From: Paenibacillus foliorum
Lineage (GTDB): Bacteria; Bacillota; Bacilli; Paenibacillales; NBRC-103111
NCBI RefSeq assembly: GCF_013141765.1
Contig: NZ_WHOD01000119.1
Coordinates: 112,454-176,453, forward strand
Direction: 5' to 3'
Length of the DNA: 64,000 bases
Positions within the stretch are counted from its first letter, which is position 1. Each line of letters opens with the position of its first letter. The notes under the pieces were generated by a model. It was not told where the DNA came from, did not search any database, and saw only the letters and a list, made by a program, of their open reading frames with translations. This document shows, one piece after another, positions 32,103 to 41,740 of this stretch. Position numbers and translations under genes: made by a program.

Positions 32103-33797
32103 TTACATCCTTGATTTCTTGTCATTTGCCAAATCGAGCATTTCTTGAGCATGCTGTAAAGTGGTCCCTGTAACCTCTACACCGCCCAGCATACGAGCAA
32201 GCTCATGAATTCGTCCTTCAGTTTGCAGGTCGTCAACATGGGTAAATGTTCTTTCACCGTCTGTTGTTTTATGAATGCGATAATGAGCATCAGCCATGCA
32301 AGCAACCTGAGGTAGATGAGTTATTGAAAACACCTGACAGCTGCGGGACAAACGCGACATCTTCTCAGCAATAGCCTGAGCAGCTCTTCCGCTTACTCCT
32401 GTATCCACTTCATCAAAAACAAGCACAGGGATACGGTCAACTCTTGCAAAAATTGATTTTAAAGCCAGCATTACCCTTGAGATTTCTCCACCGGAAGCAA
32501 TTTTACTTAAGGATCTGAGCGGCTCCCCTGGATTTGCTGAAATAAGAAATTCAACACTGTCAGCACCATCTGCGGATAAAGCATTCTCATTGAATGAAAC
32601 CTGTACTTTAAACTGAGTTTTTTCCATATGTAAATCACGCAACTCTGAAACAATTTCACCTGCCAGTCTTTCTGCAGTCACCTGTCTCTGATCAGATAAT
32701 TGGCGTGCTAAACTTCTTACAACGGAGATAATCTGCTGTTCTTGCTTCTGAAGCTCCTGCAGCTTCTCATCTTTATTTTCAATCAAATCTAATTCCTCTT
32801 GAATTTTAACTAAATACTGCAAAATATCTGCAACACTTTCCCCGTACTTTCTTCGTAACGACGAGATCGTGTCCAATCTTTGCTCAATAAAATCAAGACG
32901 GGCAGGATTAAACTCTATATCATCGCGGTAATCTCGAATTTGGTAGGCGGCATCCTCCAGCTGGTAATAAGCATTCTGCGCTTGTTCCATAATAGGTTGT
33001 AGCTTAACAGGGTCAAGCGAAGTGATATCTTGAAGCTTTTGAACAGCCTTGCTTATCGACTCCAAACCTTTTTTCCCGCCGTAAACAAGTTCATAAGCAT
33101 CAGAAGCGTGTTGGAATAATTTTTCCGCATTGGCTAGTTTGCGCTTTTCTTCGGCTAATAATTCATCTTCACCAATTTTTAATTTAGCGGAAGTAATTTC
33201 TTCCACTTGAAATCGATATAAATCCAGCATTTGCAGCGACTGCTTACTTGTTTCTTCAAGCTCTTTCAAGTTTTTTCGAATTTGTATGTAGGAATTATAA
33301 GCTTCCTGGTAGTCGCGCTTAAATGGCCCAATCTCCGTTTCTCCAAACAAATCAAGCCAGCGAATATGCTCGTCTACATGGAACAGAGATTGATGCTCAT
33401 GCTGTCCATGAATATTAACAAGCCATTCCCCGACTGATTTTAACCCTGATAAATTAACCAATTGTCCATTAATTCGGCTAGTGCTTTTACCTTGAGAAGT
33501 AATCTCGCGGCGAATGATCAAATGTTCTTCCGCATCAGCTTCGATGCCAAGCCCTGCGAGGGTCTGCCAGACAGGATGGCCCACCTCAATGTGGAACAAT
33601 GCTTCTATATAAGCTTTGTCACTGCCATACCGAACTAAATCTGCTGAACTTCTTCCACCTGCGACAAGGGTTAAAGCATCGATGATAATTGATTTCCCCG
33701 CTCCTGTTTCTCCGGTAATTACATGAAAGCCTTTGCGGAAATTCAGGTGAACAGACTCAATTACGGCTAAGTTTCGTATAGATATTTCAAGCAGCAT
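32103..33797 (-). CDS. recN: DNA repair protein RecN
   Basis: 564 residues from ATG 33797 (MLLEISIRNLAV; GGGAG upstream), the family start; a longer frame to 33872 overlaps argR. SMC-like: Walker A GETGAGKS (about 30-37), a long coiled coil (about 150-360, for example EELDLIENKDEKLQELQKQE), signature SGGEISRVMLALK and Walker B PVLVFDEVDTGVSG near the C terminus. It acts at double-strand breaks early in recombinational repair. 14 nt after argR, the standard ahrC-recN arrangement. Confidence 0.95.
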   Translation of the reverse strand: MLLEISIRNLAVIESVHLNFRKGFHVITGETGAGKSIIIDALTLVAGGRSSADLVRYGSDKAYIEALFHIEVGHPVWQTLAGLGIEADAEEHLIIRREITSQGKSTSRINGQLVNLSGLKSVGEWLVNIHGQHEHQSLFHVDEHIRWLDLFGETEIGPFKRDYQEAYNSYIQIRKNLKELEETSKQSLQMLDLYRFQVEEITSAKLKIGEDELLAEEKRKLANAEKLFQHASDAYELVYGGKKGLESISKAVQKLQDITSLDPVKLQPIMEQAQNAYYQLEDAAYQIRDYRDDIEFNPARLDFIEQRLDTISSLRRKYGESVADILQYLVKIQEELDLIENKDEKLQELQKQEQQIISVVRSLARQLSDQRQVTAERLAGEIVSELRDLHMEKTQFKVQVSFNENALSADGADSVEFLISANPGEPLRSLSKIASGGEISRVMLALKSIFARVDRIPVLVFDEVDTGVSGRAAQAIAEKMSRLSRSCQVFSITHLPQVACMADAHYRIHKTTDGERTFTHVDDLQTEGRIHELARMLGGVEVTGTTLQHAQEMLDLANDKKSRM

Positions 33798-33811
33798 CGT
33801 TATCTCTCCCG

Positions 33812-34261
33812 TTAACTTAACATGGATAAAATCTGATTGACCACTACAGAGCTCTGGTCTTTGTTTCGGCATATGATCAAAATCGTATCGTCACCGCAAA
33901 TCGTCCCCATAATTTCGTTCCACTCTAAGCTGTCAATTAATGCTCCAATTGCATTAGCCGTACCTGGCAAGCTTTTTAATACGACCAAATTTTCCGTATA
34001 GTCAATATGGACGAAGTGATCATTTAGAGCACGTTTAAGACGGTGCATTGGGTTATAACGCTGATCTGCTGGAACCGAATATTTGTATCGCCCATCATCC
34101 AGCGGCACCTTAATCAGATGTAATTCCTTTATATCGCGTGAGATGGTTGCTTGTGTTATAGGAAAGCCAGATAACCTCAGTTGATCAACCAAATCATCCT
34201 GCGTTTCTATTTCATTGTTGGTTATAATTTCTCTTATTTTTATGTGCCTTTGGCCTTTCAT
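33812..34261 (-). CDS. argR: Arginine repressor ArgR/AhrC
   Basis: 149 residues. N-terminal winged helix with ITQATISRDIKELHLIKV (about 36-53) and a C-terminal arginine-binding, hexamer-forming domain with GTANAIGALIDSL and GTICGDDTILIICR (about 120-133). It represses arginine biosynthesis and activates catabolism when arginine is bound. ATG 34261 with TTAGGAGG upstream. The leader carries ATGCTTACGATTAGGAGG, reminiscent of the 5' and 3' ends of the hairpin repeat without the hairpin. Confidence 0.95.
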   Translation of the reverse strand: MKGQRHIKIREIITNNEIETQDDLVDQLRLSGFPITQATISRDIKELHLIKVPLDDGRYKYSVPADQRYNPMHRLKRALNDHFVHIDYTENLVVLKSLPGTANAIGALIDSLEWNEIMGTICGDDTILIICRNKDQSSVVVNQILSMLS

Positions 34262-34342
34262 TGGTTACCTCCTAATCGTAAGCATAATCTCAACTAATCT
34301 TTTCCTTCGAAAAGGCTAGTTAGTAAGCGTATGTATTTTATC

Positions 34343-34822
34343 TTATCCAGCGTGTTCTTCGGTATCTAATTCAAACACAATCAAGCTCACCTTACTCTGT
34401 CCAAGGTCAACATATAACACACCGGACGTTTGTGGGTAAACCAGCTGGTATACTAATAATCGGTCTCGAAGGGCGCTTCCTCTCATGTCCAGTGGCCTGC
34501 GATCCTTAGCTATTTTTACTGCGTAATAAAATCCATCCTTTTCGGCAAAATAATCTATAAACAAGCGACTTTGCAAAAGCTCCGCATCATCATTTATAGA
34601 TATTTGAATGGGAATTCGCTGCTTGCCGCTAACAATGCTATAACCTTCTTCAGATAACAACTGCGTAACATCATCCTCTGACACTGTTTCATCATCTTCT
34701 GGGATCGTTGGAGTGGCCCCATTCTGCACTATATTATTCATCCGATTTCGAATATAAAAAAATAGCCAAATGCCCAATACCAACAAAAGAAGAACGAGTA
34801 TGACCCCATCTCCACTTTTCAT
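34343..34822 (-). CDS. Conserved single-pass membrane protein of unknown function
   Basis: 159 residues. N-terminal membrane helix (about 6-25), an acidic linker (PEDDETVSEDD) and a C-terminal domain with repeated aromatic and hydrophobic residues (RLFIDYFAEKDGFYYAVKI). I do not recognise the family. GAGGTGATG precedes the ATG at 34822. It lies between tlyA and argR within the recN block, so is probably a lineage-conserved gene. Confidence 0.65.
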   Translation of the reverse strand: MKSGDGVILVLLLLVLGIWLFFYIRNRMNNIVQNGATPTIPEDDETVSEDDVTQLLSEEGYSIVSGKQRIPIQISINDDAELLQSRLFIDYFAEKDGFYYAVKIAKDRRPLDMRGSALRDRLLVYQLVYPQTSGVLYVDLGQSKVSLIVFELDTEEHAG

Positions 34823-34923
34823 AGAAACATCACCTCTACCTTTAATGCGTTAATAAATAGCCACATCATTAGTATTCTAGAAATTAGTGTCAATATCCTC
34901 CAGTTAGCCACTTTCCATTCAAC

Positions 34924-34951
34924 AAAAAAACTCATCATCCCGATGAGTTTT
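34924..34951 (-). terminator. Terminator overlapping the tlyA stop codon
   Basis: Minus strand AAAACTCATC-ggg-ATGATGAGTTTTTTT. The left arm encodes the last codons of tlyA. Confidence 0.8.
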
Positions 34952-35774
34952 GAAGCTTCCCGGCATCGCTGACTGCTTGACGAATCCAATCCTCCACTAC
35001 CTCTGGAGAAAGAGCAGGCTCGTCCGAGTTGCATACCAAATATGCCAAAAACTCCACATTGCCTTCTCCGCCTCGAATCGGTGAATAGGTCAGACCCTTC
35101 AATACAAATCCCGCTTCCGATGCGAATCCTAGCGTTGTTTGTAAAACTTCTGTGTGAACGGCAGGCTCACGTACAACACCCGTTTTGGGTACCTTCTCAC
35201 GTCCTGCCTCGAACTGCGGCTTAATAAGAGCTACTACTTCTCCCCGTTCCGCTAATATCTTCCTCAATGGAGGGAGAATCAGCTTTAGGGATATGAACGA
35301 CACATCGATTGAAGCAAAAGTGGGCTGAGGCCCCTCTAGATCCTCTGGCTGCATAAACCGGAAATTGGTTCGTTCCTTCACATGAACCCTTGGATCATTA
35401 CGAAGTGACCAGTCAAGCTGGTTATAGCCCACATCTACTGCATAGACAAATTCAGCCCCATTTTGAAGAGCACAATCTGTAAAGCCACCTGTCGAAGCTC
35501 CTATGTCCAGCATGGTAACTCCCGAAACATCAATGGAGAAATGCTTTAAAGCCTTTTCCAGCTTCAAGCCACCTCGGCTTACATAAGGATGAAGAGCTCC
35601 TTTGACAAGGATCTTTGCCGTTCTTAGTATTTTGGTACCCGCTTTATCAACCGGCTCATTATCAACTAAAATCAATCCAGCCATAATCGACGCTTTGGCC
35701 TTCTCACGAGTTTCAAAGAAACCCTGCTCCATCAATAGTATATCTAAACGTTCCTTATCTGCTGCCATGGTCAT
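34935..35774 (-). CDS. tlyA: TlyA-type rRNA 2'-O-methyltransferase (YqxC)
   Basis: 279 residues. N-terminal S4 RNA-binding domain (about 8-70, RLDILLMEQGFFETREKAKASIMAG) and an FtsJ-like SAM methyltransferase domain with LDIGASTGGFTDCAL (about 89-103) and KPQFEAGREKV. TlyA methylates 16S and 23S rRNA in mycobacteria; the Bacillales form (YqxC) is presumed to act on rRNA. ATG 35774 follows GGAG. Between dxs and the recN block as in B. subtilis. Confidence 0.92.
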   Translation of the reverse strand: MTMAADKERLDILLMEQGFFETREKAKASIMAGLILVDNEPVDKAGTKILRTAKILVKGALHPYVSRGGLKLEKALKHFSIDVSGVTMLDIGASTGGFTDCALQNGAEFVYAVDVGYNQLDWSLRNDPRVHVKERTNFRFMQPEDLEGPQPTFASIDVSFISLKLILPPLRKILAERGEVVALIKPQFEAGREKVPKTGVVREPAVHTEVLQTTLGFASEAGFVLKGLTYSPIRGGEGNVEFLAYLVCNSDEPALSPEVVEDWIRQAVSDAGKLQNSSG

Positions 35775-35805
35775 TCATACTCCTATTATCTTCTGCTGCA
35801 ACGGG

Positions 35806-37692
35806 TTACGCATGCTGACGCTTACGTGGTACAAGCGATTTGACCTCGGACACGAGCTTCTCTGCTGTAAGTCCAACTTCCTTACGCTGCTCAGGAACCG
35901 ACCCATGTTCCACAAAATAATCGGGAATGCCTAGAATTTTGATTCGAAGCCCATAGAGATTCTGATTCGCGTAGTATTCAAGCACGCTACTGCCAAAGCC
36001 GCCCATGAGCGCGCCTTCCTCCATCGTGATGATCGGCAGATTATCCTTCGCCAGCTGGAGCAGCATAGCTTCGTCCATCGGCTTAATAAATCTGGCATTA
36101 ACCACTCGCAATTGAACTCCATCCTTGCTCAACTGCTCAGCAGCCTCCATAGCAAGTGGAATCATCGGTCCTACAGCAAGCACTACAGCGCTGTCCCCAG
36201 GTCTTAACACTTCCCAGGTTCCAATAGGAAGGGTCTGGTAAGGATTATCCATCGAAGTTCCAAGACCACTGATCCGTGGGTAACGGATTGCAATTGGCCC
36301 CTCGTTATAGTCGACAGCTGTCTTCATCATATGTCGTAGTTCATTCTCATCCTTAGGCATCATGAGCACCATATTCGGAATGCTGCGTAAATAAGCGATG
36401 TCGTAAACACCTTGGTGAGTCTCACCGTCAGGTCCAACGAATCCAGCACGATCAATGGCGAATATTACATTCAAGTTCGCGCGGCAAATATCATGTACAA
36501 CCTGATCATAAGCACGCTGTAAAAAGGTAGAGTACACGGCAAAAACAGGCTTAATGCCTTCATTCGCAAGTGCTGCACACAATGTGGCCGCATGCTGCTC
36601 TGCGATGCCTACATCTATCATGCGATTAGGAAATTCAGCAGCAAAGCCTAATAAACCAGAACCACCCGGCATTGCTGGTGTAACGGCAACGATCCTCGAG
36701 TCCTCACGGGCTAACTCAATTAATGATTTACTGAATACCTCTGTATACATAGGAGGACCAACAGATTTGAGCATTTGTCCAGATTCGATCTTATACGGAC
36801 TTGCTCCATGCCAAGCATGGGAATCGGCTTCAGCTGGTGAATACCCTTTACCCTTCAAGGTAACGACATGCAATAAGACCGGGCCTTCCACTTTCTCCGC
36901 TTGCTTTAGCGTTTCTAAAAGTACAGGCAGATTATGACCATCTAGGGGGCCCAAGTAGGTTAAACCCAGCTCTTCGAACAATACGCCTGGTACAACCATA
37001 TATTTCAAGCTGTCCTTCAGCTTTTCAATTGTTTTGGCAAGTGTCCCGCCAATGGCAGGAATTTTTTTGATCAGATATTCCACTTCTTCTTTTACTTTCA
37101 CATAATGCTTATCGGAACGAATTTTACCTAAGTAATTATGCAAGGCTCCTACATTAGGAGCAATGGACATTTCGTTATCATTAAGAACAACGATCAAGTT
37201 CTTTTTTTCATGTCCAATATGGTTTAATGCTTCGAGCGCCATACCACCTGTCAATGCTCCGTCGCCGATAATAGCTACTACCCGATTATTGTCGCCTTTA
37301 AGATCACGAGCTATTGCCATCCCCATAGCAGCTGACAATGAGGTGCTGCTGTGTCCGGCTTCCCAGACGTCATGCTCACTTTCGGATCTTTTAACAAACC
37401 CGCATAAGCCCTTATATTTACGCAGCGTGTCAAATTTGTCCATACGTCCGGTTAACATTTTATGAACATACGACTGATGACCCACATCAAAAATAAATTT
37501 ATCATTCGGACTATTAAATAAATAATGAAGCGCTATAGTAAGCTCAACAACACCAAGGTTAGACGAGAGATGTCCGCCGGTAACCGAAAGCTTTTCAACA
37601 AGAAACTGCCGGGTTTCCGTAGCTAGTTGTTCCAGTTGCTCTATAGACAGTCGTTTCAAGTCTTTGGGCTGAGTAATTTGTTCGAGCAGCAC
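35806..37692 (-). CDS. dxs: 1-deoxy-D-xylulose-5-phosphate synthase
   Basis: 628 residues from GTG 37692 (MLLEQITQPKDLKRL), with GGGGGAATCAC upstream; the longer frame to 37851 runs through a terminator-like hairpin. Thiamine diphosphate motif GDGALTGGMALEALNHIG (about 148-165) and NDNEMSI, plus the transketolase pyrimidine domain with DVGIAEQHAATL and DRAGFVGPDGETHQG. It condenses pyruvate and glyceraldehyde-3-phosphate, the first step of the MEP isoprenoid pathway. Directly downstream of ispA, which uses the resulting C5 units. Confidence 0.95.
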   Translation of the reverse strand: MLLEQITQPKDLKRLSIEQLEQLATETRQFLVEKLSVTGGHLSSNLGVVELTIALHYLFNSPNDKFIFDVGHQSYVHKMLTGRMDKFDTLRKYKGLCGFVKRSESEHDVWEAGHSSTSLSAAMGMAIARDLKGDNNRVVAIIGDGALTGGMALEALNHIGHEKKNLIVVLNDNEMSIAPNVGALHNYLGKIRSDKHYVKVKEEVEYLIKKIPAIGGTLAKTIEKLKDSLKYMVVPGVLFEELGLTYLGPLDGHNLPVLLETLKQAEKVEGPVLLHVVTLKGKGYSPAEADSHAWHGASPYKIESGQMLKSVGPPMYTEVFSKSLIELAREDSRIVAVTPAMPGGSGLLGFAAEFPNRMIDVGIAEQHAATLCAALANEGIKPVFAVYSTFLQRAYDQVVHDICRANLNVIFAIDRAGFVGPDGETHQGVYDIAYLRSIPNMVLMMPKDENELRHMMKTAVDYNEGPIAIRYPRISGLGTSMDNPYQTLPIGTWEVLRPGDSAVVLAVGPMIPLAMEAAEQLSKDGVQLRVVNARFIKPMDEAMLLQLAKDNLPIITMEEGALMGGFGSSVLEYYANQNLYGLRIKILGIPDYFVEHGSVPEQRKEVGLTAEKLVSEVKSLVPRKRQHA

Positions 37693-37725
37693 GTGATTCC
37701 CCCGCTTTCCTGTTGGGATAAAAGA

Positions 37726-37745
37726 AAACTCCATCAGATGGAGTG
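37726..37745 (-). terminator. Terminator or attenuator hairpin in the dxs leader
   Basis: Minus strand ACTCCATC-t-GATGGAGT followed by TTTCTTTT, ending about 30 nt before the dxs start codon. Positioned where it could attenuate read-through from ispA. Confidence 0.6.
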
Positions 37746-37870
37746 ATTGTTCATCAGGTTCATCTTTTTTCGACATAAACCTATGTATCCCATTAAACTT
37801 GCACCCATTATAGCATAGAGAAGGATGCCACTCAATGATAGTGCGATACAAAAGTTATACAATTAACCAT

Positions 37871-38776
37871 TTAATGGTCTCTTTTCGTCAAATAATCAGC
37901 AAGTTGAAGCAGCCTGTCGGGATTAGGAAAATGTGCATTTACAATGGCTTGCTTGCCTTGCTCCGTTAATTGCCTGATTTTCTCCTGCGAAGCTTCTATT
38001 CCCACAAAATAAGGGTAGGTCACTTTTTGCTGCTTCTCATCGCTTTTAACCGGTTTGCCTATTTTCTTCTCATCCCCGATTAGATCAAGAATGTCATCCT
38101 GAATTTGAAAGGCTAGTCCAATATGATACCCGTACTTTTCTAATGCTTGCAGCTGCTTAGGAGTTGCTCCGGCCAAATGGCCTCCCGCCTTGAGAGAAAA
38201 CACGACCAAATCGCTCGTTTTGTGAATATGGATATACTCCAATTCCTCCAGCTTAGTGATCCCCTGCTCCCCCTGCATATCAGCGGCTTGGCCGCCCACC
38301 ATTCCCGACGCGCCTGCCAGCTTGGACAAATCCTCGATTATCTCAACAATTTGTTCAGCTGGAACTTCATAAGCACGGAACGATTGAACAATAGAATAAA
38401 ACGCATGGGTCAACAGCGCATCTCCCGCTAAAATTGCCATCGCGTCACCGTATATCTTATGATTAGTCAGCTTCCCGCGACGATAGTCATCGTTATCCAT
38501 AGCAGGTAGATCATCATGAATTAGTGAATACGTGTGTATCATCTCAATCGCGCAAGCAACAGGCATTGCTGCCTCCGTACTGCCACGCAGAGCTTCGACT
38601 GTTGCCAAAACCAAGGTAGGACGAAGTCTTTTCCCACCTGCCATTAGAGAATACATCATAGATTCTCTAAGCGTGTCCGGTATGCTCCATATCGCAGGCA
38701 GCGATTCCATAAGCTCCGCTTCGATCCGTGCTGCTTTTTCCTCTATGTATTGTTTGATGGTTAACTCGGTACTCAT
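37871..38776 (-). CDS. ispA: Farnesyl/geranyl diphosphate synthase
   Basis: 301 residues. First aspartate-rich motif HDDLPAMDND (about 93-102), GKRLRPTL, and the second motif QIQDDILDLIGD (about 228-239) identify a short-chain trans-prenyl diphosphate synthase making farnesyl diphosphate from IPP and DMAPP. Its ATG at 38776 overlaps the xseB stop by 4 nt (ATGA), so it is translationally coupled to xseB, the standard Bacillales xseA-xseB-ispA order. Confidence 0.95.
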   Translation of the reverse strand: MSTELTIKQYIEEKAARIEAELMESLPAIWSIPDTLRESMMYSLMAGGKRLRPTLVLATVEALRGSTEAAMPVACAIEMIHTYSLIHDDLPAMDNDDYRRGKLTNHKIYGDAMAILAGDALLTHAFYSIVQSFRAYEVPAEQIVEIIEDLSKLAGASGMVGGQAADMQGEQGITKLEELEYIHIHKTSDLVVFSLKAGGHLAGATPKQLQALEKYGYHIGLAFQIQDDILDLIGDEKKIGKPVKSDEKQQKVTYPYFVGIEASQEKIRQLTEQGKQAIVNAHFPNPDRLLQLADYLTKRDH

Positions 38777-39030
38777 TTGATTTCACCCTTCTCGTCAGTT
38801 GCAGGGTTGAACGGCTTCTTCACAAGTCCGCCCTCTTGCTCCATTAGAATCTCAATCTTTCGCTCAACCTGCTCTAGCTTTTGTCCGCACAGCTGAGAAA
38901 GCTTCATACCTTCTTGAAAAAGCTCGATAGCCTGTTCCAAAGGTACATCTCCGCTCTCCAGCTGAGCAACGATTTGCTCCAGCTTATCCATCGCCTGCTC
39001 AAAGCTAGGCGTCGTTTCCTGTTTTGTCAT
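38773..39030 (-). CDS. xseB: Exonuclease VII small subunit
   Basis: 85 residues from ATG 39030 (GGAGGAG upstream). FEQAMDKLEQIVAQLESGDVPLEQAI with FQEGMKLSQLC are the conserved three-helix XseB signature. Several copies bind along each XseA helix. It overlaps xseA by 26 bp and ispA by 4 bp, so all three are coupled. Confidence 0.95.
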   Translation of the reverse strand: MTKQETTPSFEQAMDKLEQIVAQLESGDVPLEQAIELFQEGMKLSQLCGQKLEQVERKIEILMEQEGGLVKKPFNPATDEKGEIK

Positions 39031-40381
39031 TTTGCTTCTCCTCCATTGACCACACATGACAATCCACACTGCCGTCCATCAACCTTAGCTTCAACACATC
39101 CCCAAGCTGCACCTGTTGTATGGATTTGATTAGTTGCTGTTCCTTCTCGTCATATACGAGGCTGTAACCCCGCTGCATTACTTTTAAAGGGCTCAGAGCA
39201 TCCAGCTGGCGAATGGCAGCGAACAGATTCTGCTGCTTATGTTTCTTAGCTGTTTGCATCGCTTGCTGAAGCTGTCGCAACGATGTTCCCAGTCGCCGCT
39301 TGGCAAAGCTTGCCTGTTCCTTCGGATTAAACGAAGATATCCGAAGGTCAAGCTTCATACGCTGCTCCTGCAGCTTGGCAAGACGCCCACGCAGCTTGTA
39401 GGCAAGCTGCTCCTTCGTCCGGTCCAGCCGCTCCATAGGCTGTATAAGAAGCTGCCTGCGCGGGTTAGTCAGAACTGGCGATCGTTGCAGCCTGTTTAAG
39501 CGCTCACGGTTTCTGTCCAACTGATTGGACAGCCCTCCGTAAAGCTGTTGCTTGAAATATCCAAGCTGCTGCTTCAGCTCTTGATGGTGAGGCACAGCCA
39601 GCTCAGCAGCTGCGGTAGGGGTAGCTGCTCGAAGATCAGCCACAAAATCCGCTATGGTGAAATCAGTCTCATGACCGACCGCGGAAATGACCGGGATTCG
39701 TGAGGCAAAAATAGCGCGTGCAACACTCTCCTCATTAAAAGCCCACAGCTCCTCCAAGGAGCCGCCGCCCCTACCAACTATCAGCACATCCACTTCATTC
39801 ATCGTATTCATCGCTTCGATAGCTTTGACAATCGCTGGAGCCGCTTGGTTTCCTTGAACCAGCACCGGATATAACTGCACCGGCACATTGGGGTAGCGGC
39901 GCTGAAGCGTTATAATAATGTCTCGAACTGCTGCTCCAGTTGGCGAAGTAATAACACCGATAGCCTTTGGGTAGCGAGGAAGCGGTTTTTTCCGCTGAGA
40001 GGCAAACAGCCCTTCTCCCTCAAGCTTCTTCTTCAGCTGCTCAAAAGCCAGATACAGGCTGCCAATGCCATCAGGCTGCATTGTCGTTGCATAAAACTGG
40101 TATTGTCCGTCCCGTTCATAGACGGAAATATTCCCGCAAGCCAGCACCTTGGTGCCTTCCCGCGGGATAAAGCCTAGACGTTGGTTATGGGAAGCGAACA
40201 TAATGCTTTTCAGACGGCTGTCCGCATCCTTCAGCGTAAAATACATATGTCCGCTGGAATGATGGGTGAAATTGGATATTTCTCCACGCACCCATACATC
40301 CTGAAGCACGTTATCCGTCTCCAGTCGCATTTTTATGTATCGGTTTACATCTTTGATTGAGAAAATACGCTGATCTTTCAT
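39005..40381 (-). CDS. xseA: Exonuclease VII large subunit
   Basis: 458 residues. N-terminal OB fold (about 1-105: RGEISNFTHHSSGHMYFTLKD), catalytic region with GVITSPTGAAVRDI (about 138-151), RGGGSLEELWAFNEE and AVGHETDFTIADFVAD, then a long helical region (about 270-390). With XseB it degrades single-stranded DNA from both ends. ATG 40381 is 4 nt after the folD stop. Confidence 0.96.
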   Translation of the reverse strand: MKDQRIFSIKDVNRYIKMRLETDNVLQDVWVRGEISNFTHHSSGHMYFTLKDADSRLKSIMFASHNQRLGFIPREGTKVLACGNISVYERDGQYQFYATTMQPDGIGSLYLAFEQLKKKLEGEGLFASQRKKPLPRYPKAIGVITSPTGAAVRDIIITLQRRYPNVPVQLYPVLVQGNQAAPAIVKAIEAMNTMNEVDVLIVGRGGGSLEELWAFNEESVARAIFASRIPVISAVGHETDFTIADFVADLRAATPTAAAELAVPHHQELKQQLGYFKQQLYGGLSNQLDRNRERLNRLQRSPVLTNPRRQLLIQPMERLDRTKEQLAYKLRGRLAKLQEQRMKLDLRISSFNPKEQASFAKRRLGTSLRQLQQAMQTAKKHKQQNLFAAIRQLDALSPLKVMQRGYSLVYDEKEQQLIKSIQQVQLGDVLKLRLMDGSVDCHVWSMEEKQNDKTGNDA

Positions 40382-40384
40382 AGC

Positions 40385-41257
40385 TTATCGGTTTGTTGCA
40401 GACTGTAAAGCTGCCGCACGTTTAGCCGCTTCCAGCGTATTTCTCAGCAATACCGTTATTGTCATTGGGCCAACACAACCCGGAACCGGGGTTATATAGC
40501 TTGCTACATCCAGCACATCATCAAAATCAACGTCACCTGCCAGCTTGCCCGTATCCAAGCGATTTATTCCAACATCGATAACAATGGCACCCGGTTTTAC
40601 ATGCTCGCGCTTCACCATCTTCGGCTTGCCGACCGCTGCGATCAAAATATCTGCTTGACGCGTAATTTCCGCCATATTGGCCGTTCTGGAATGACATACG
40701 GTAACCGTCGCGTTCTCTCTTAACAGTAAGATCGCCATTGGCTTGCCAACAATGTTGCTCCGTCCGATAACTACTGCGTGCTTGCCTGCTATATCAACGC
40801 CGATCTTCTTAAGAATCGAGATGACGCCAGCCGGCGTACAAGGAGCAGGGCCTTCCTTGCCGATCATCAGATTGCCAACGTTAACAGGATGAAAACAATC
40901 CGCATCCTTGTGTACTGCGATGGCTTCTACGATCTTCTCTTCAGAGATGTGCTTGGGAAGTGGTGACTGTACTAAAATGCCATGAATCTTAGGGTTCTGG
41001 TTTAACTGTTCAATCAAACTAAGTACATCGGATTCCGCTGTGGCTCCATCCAAGGTGTGAACCTCAGAATAAATTCCTGCTTCTTCACAGGCTTTCGCCT
41101 TATTACGAACATAGACTTGAGAAGCAGGATCCTCGCCGACCAGAACGACCGCCAAGCCTGGTTGAATTCCTTGCTGCGTCAGAGCCCCTACTTCTTCTTT
41201 AATTTGTGCGCGATAGGCGCTGACAATTTCTTTTCCGTTAATGACTTGTGCTGGCAT
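40385..41257 (-). CDS. folD: Bifunctional methylenetetrahydrofolate dehydrogenase/cyclohydrolase
   Basis: 290 residues. Substrate-site motif VGEDPASQVYVRNKAKACEE with Tyr and Lys catalytic pair (about 43-62), ILVQSPLPKHI, and the NADP site AVVIGRSNIVGKPMA (about 162-176). Interconverts 5,10-methylene-, methenyl- and 10-formyl-THF for purine and Met-tRNA formylation. ATG 41257 about 20 nt downstream of nusB, in the accB-to-ispA run. Confidence 0.96.
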   Translation of the reverse strand: MPAQVINGKEIVSAYRAQIKEEVGALTQQGIQPGLAVVLVGEDPASQVYVRNKAKACEEAGIYSEVHTLDGATAESDVLSLIEQLNQNPKIHGILVQSPLPKHISEEKIVEAIAVHKDADCFHPVNVGNLMIGKEGPAPCTPAGVISILKKIGVDIAGKHAVVIGRSNIVGKPMAILLLRENATVTVCHSRTANMAEITRQADILIAAVGKPKMVKREHVKPGAIVIDVGINRLDTGKLAGDVDFDDVLDVASYITPVPGCVGPMTITVLLRNTLEAAKRAAALQSATNR

Positions 41258-41279
41258 GATGGCCCCCTCATCCTATTTG

Positions 41280-41729
41280 TTAGCTTTTTGATTTGATTTC
41301 TTCGAGTTCCTTGATCATCTTTCCAAGTACGCCGTTAACAAATTTGCCTGATTCATCTGTTCCAAAATGCTTGGCCAGCTCGATAGCTTCATTTACTACA
41401 ACCTTAGGCGGGACATCATTGCGGTATACCATTTCATAGGTAGCCAAACGCAGGATTTCGCGGTCAACTCGTGACAGTCTGTCCATTTTCCAGCCCTTTA
41501 AATAATCCAGCAACAGCCTGTCTATCTGCTCTTTGTTCGAGTAGGTTCCTTCAACAAGCTCACTTATTTGTTCAAGAGCGATAGTATCCTTCGTATGGGT
41601 TAATTGAGCCTCGTCGTCTGTCTGTGCTTCTTCCACCACAATACCGATTGCCTCGCCCATGTTGACTTCGTTCATTTCCATTTGGTACAGGCTTTGAACC
41701 GCCAGTTCCCTTGCCAATCTTCTTCTCAT
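41280..41729 (-). CDS. nusB: Transcription antitermination factor NusB
   Basis: 149 residues. MRRRLARELAVQSLYQME at the N terminus and VRVDREILRLATYEM-like helix (SRVDREILRLATYEMVY, about 92-108) with VVNEAIELAKHFG are diagnostic. With NusE it binds boxA RNA for rRNA antitermination. ATG 41729; the AGGAGG 11 nt upstream is the end of a double hairpin repeat. Confidence 0.95.
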   Translation of the reverse strand: MRRRLARELAVQSLYQMEMNEVNMGEAIGIVVEEAQTDDEAQLTHTKDTIALEQISELVEGTYSNKEQIDRLLLDYLKGWKMDRLSRVDREILRLATYEMVYRNDVPPKVVVNEAIELAKHFGTDESGKFVNGVLGKMIKELEEIKSKS

Positions 41730-41740
41730 TCTTTGTGTTT

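Noticed and set aside
34262..34330. Full copy of the SD-linked hairpin repeat before argR
   Set aside because: ATGCTTACGATTAGGAGG matches both ends but the hairpin is missing, so it was not counted.
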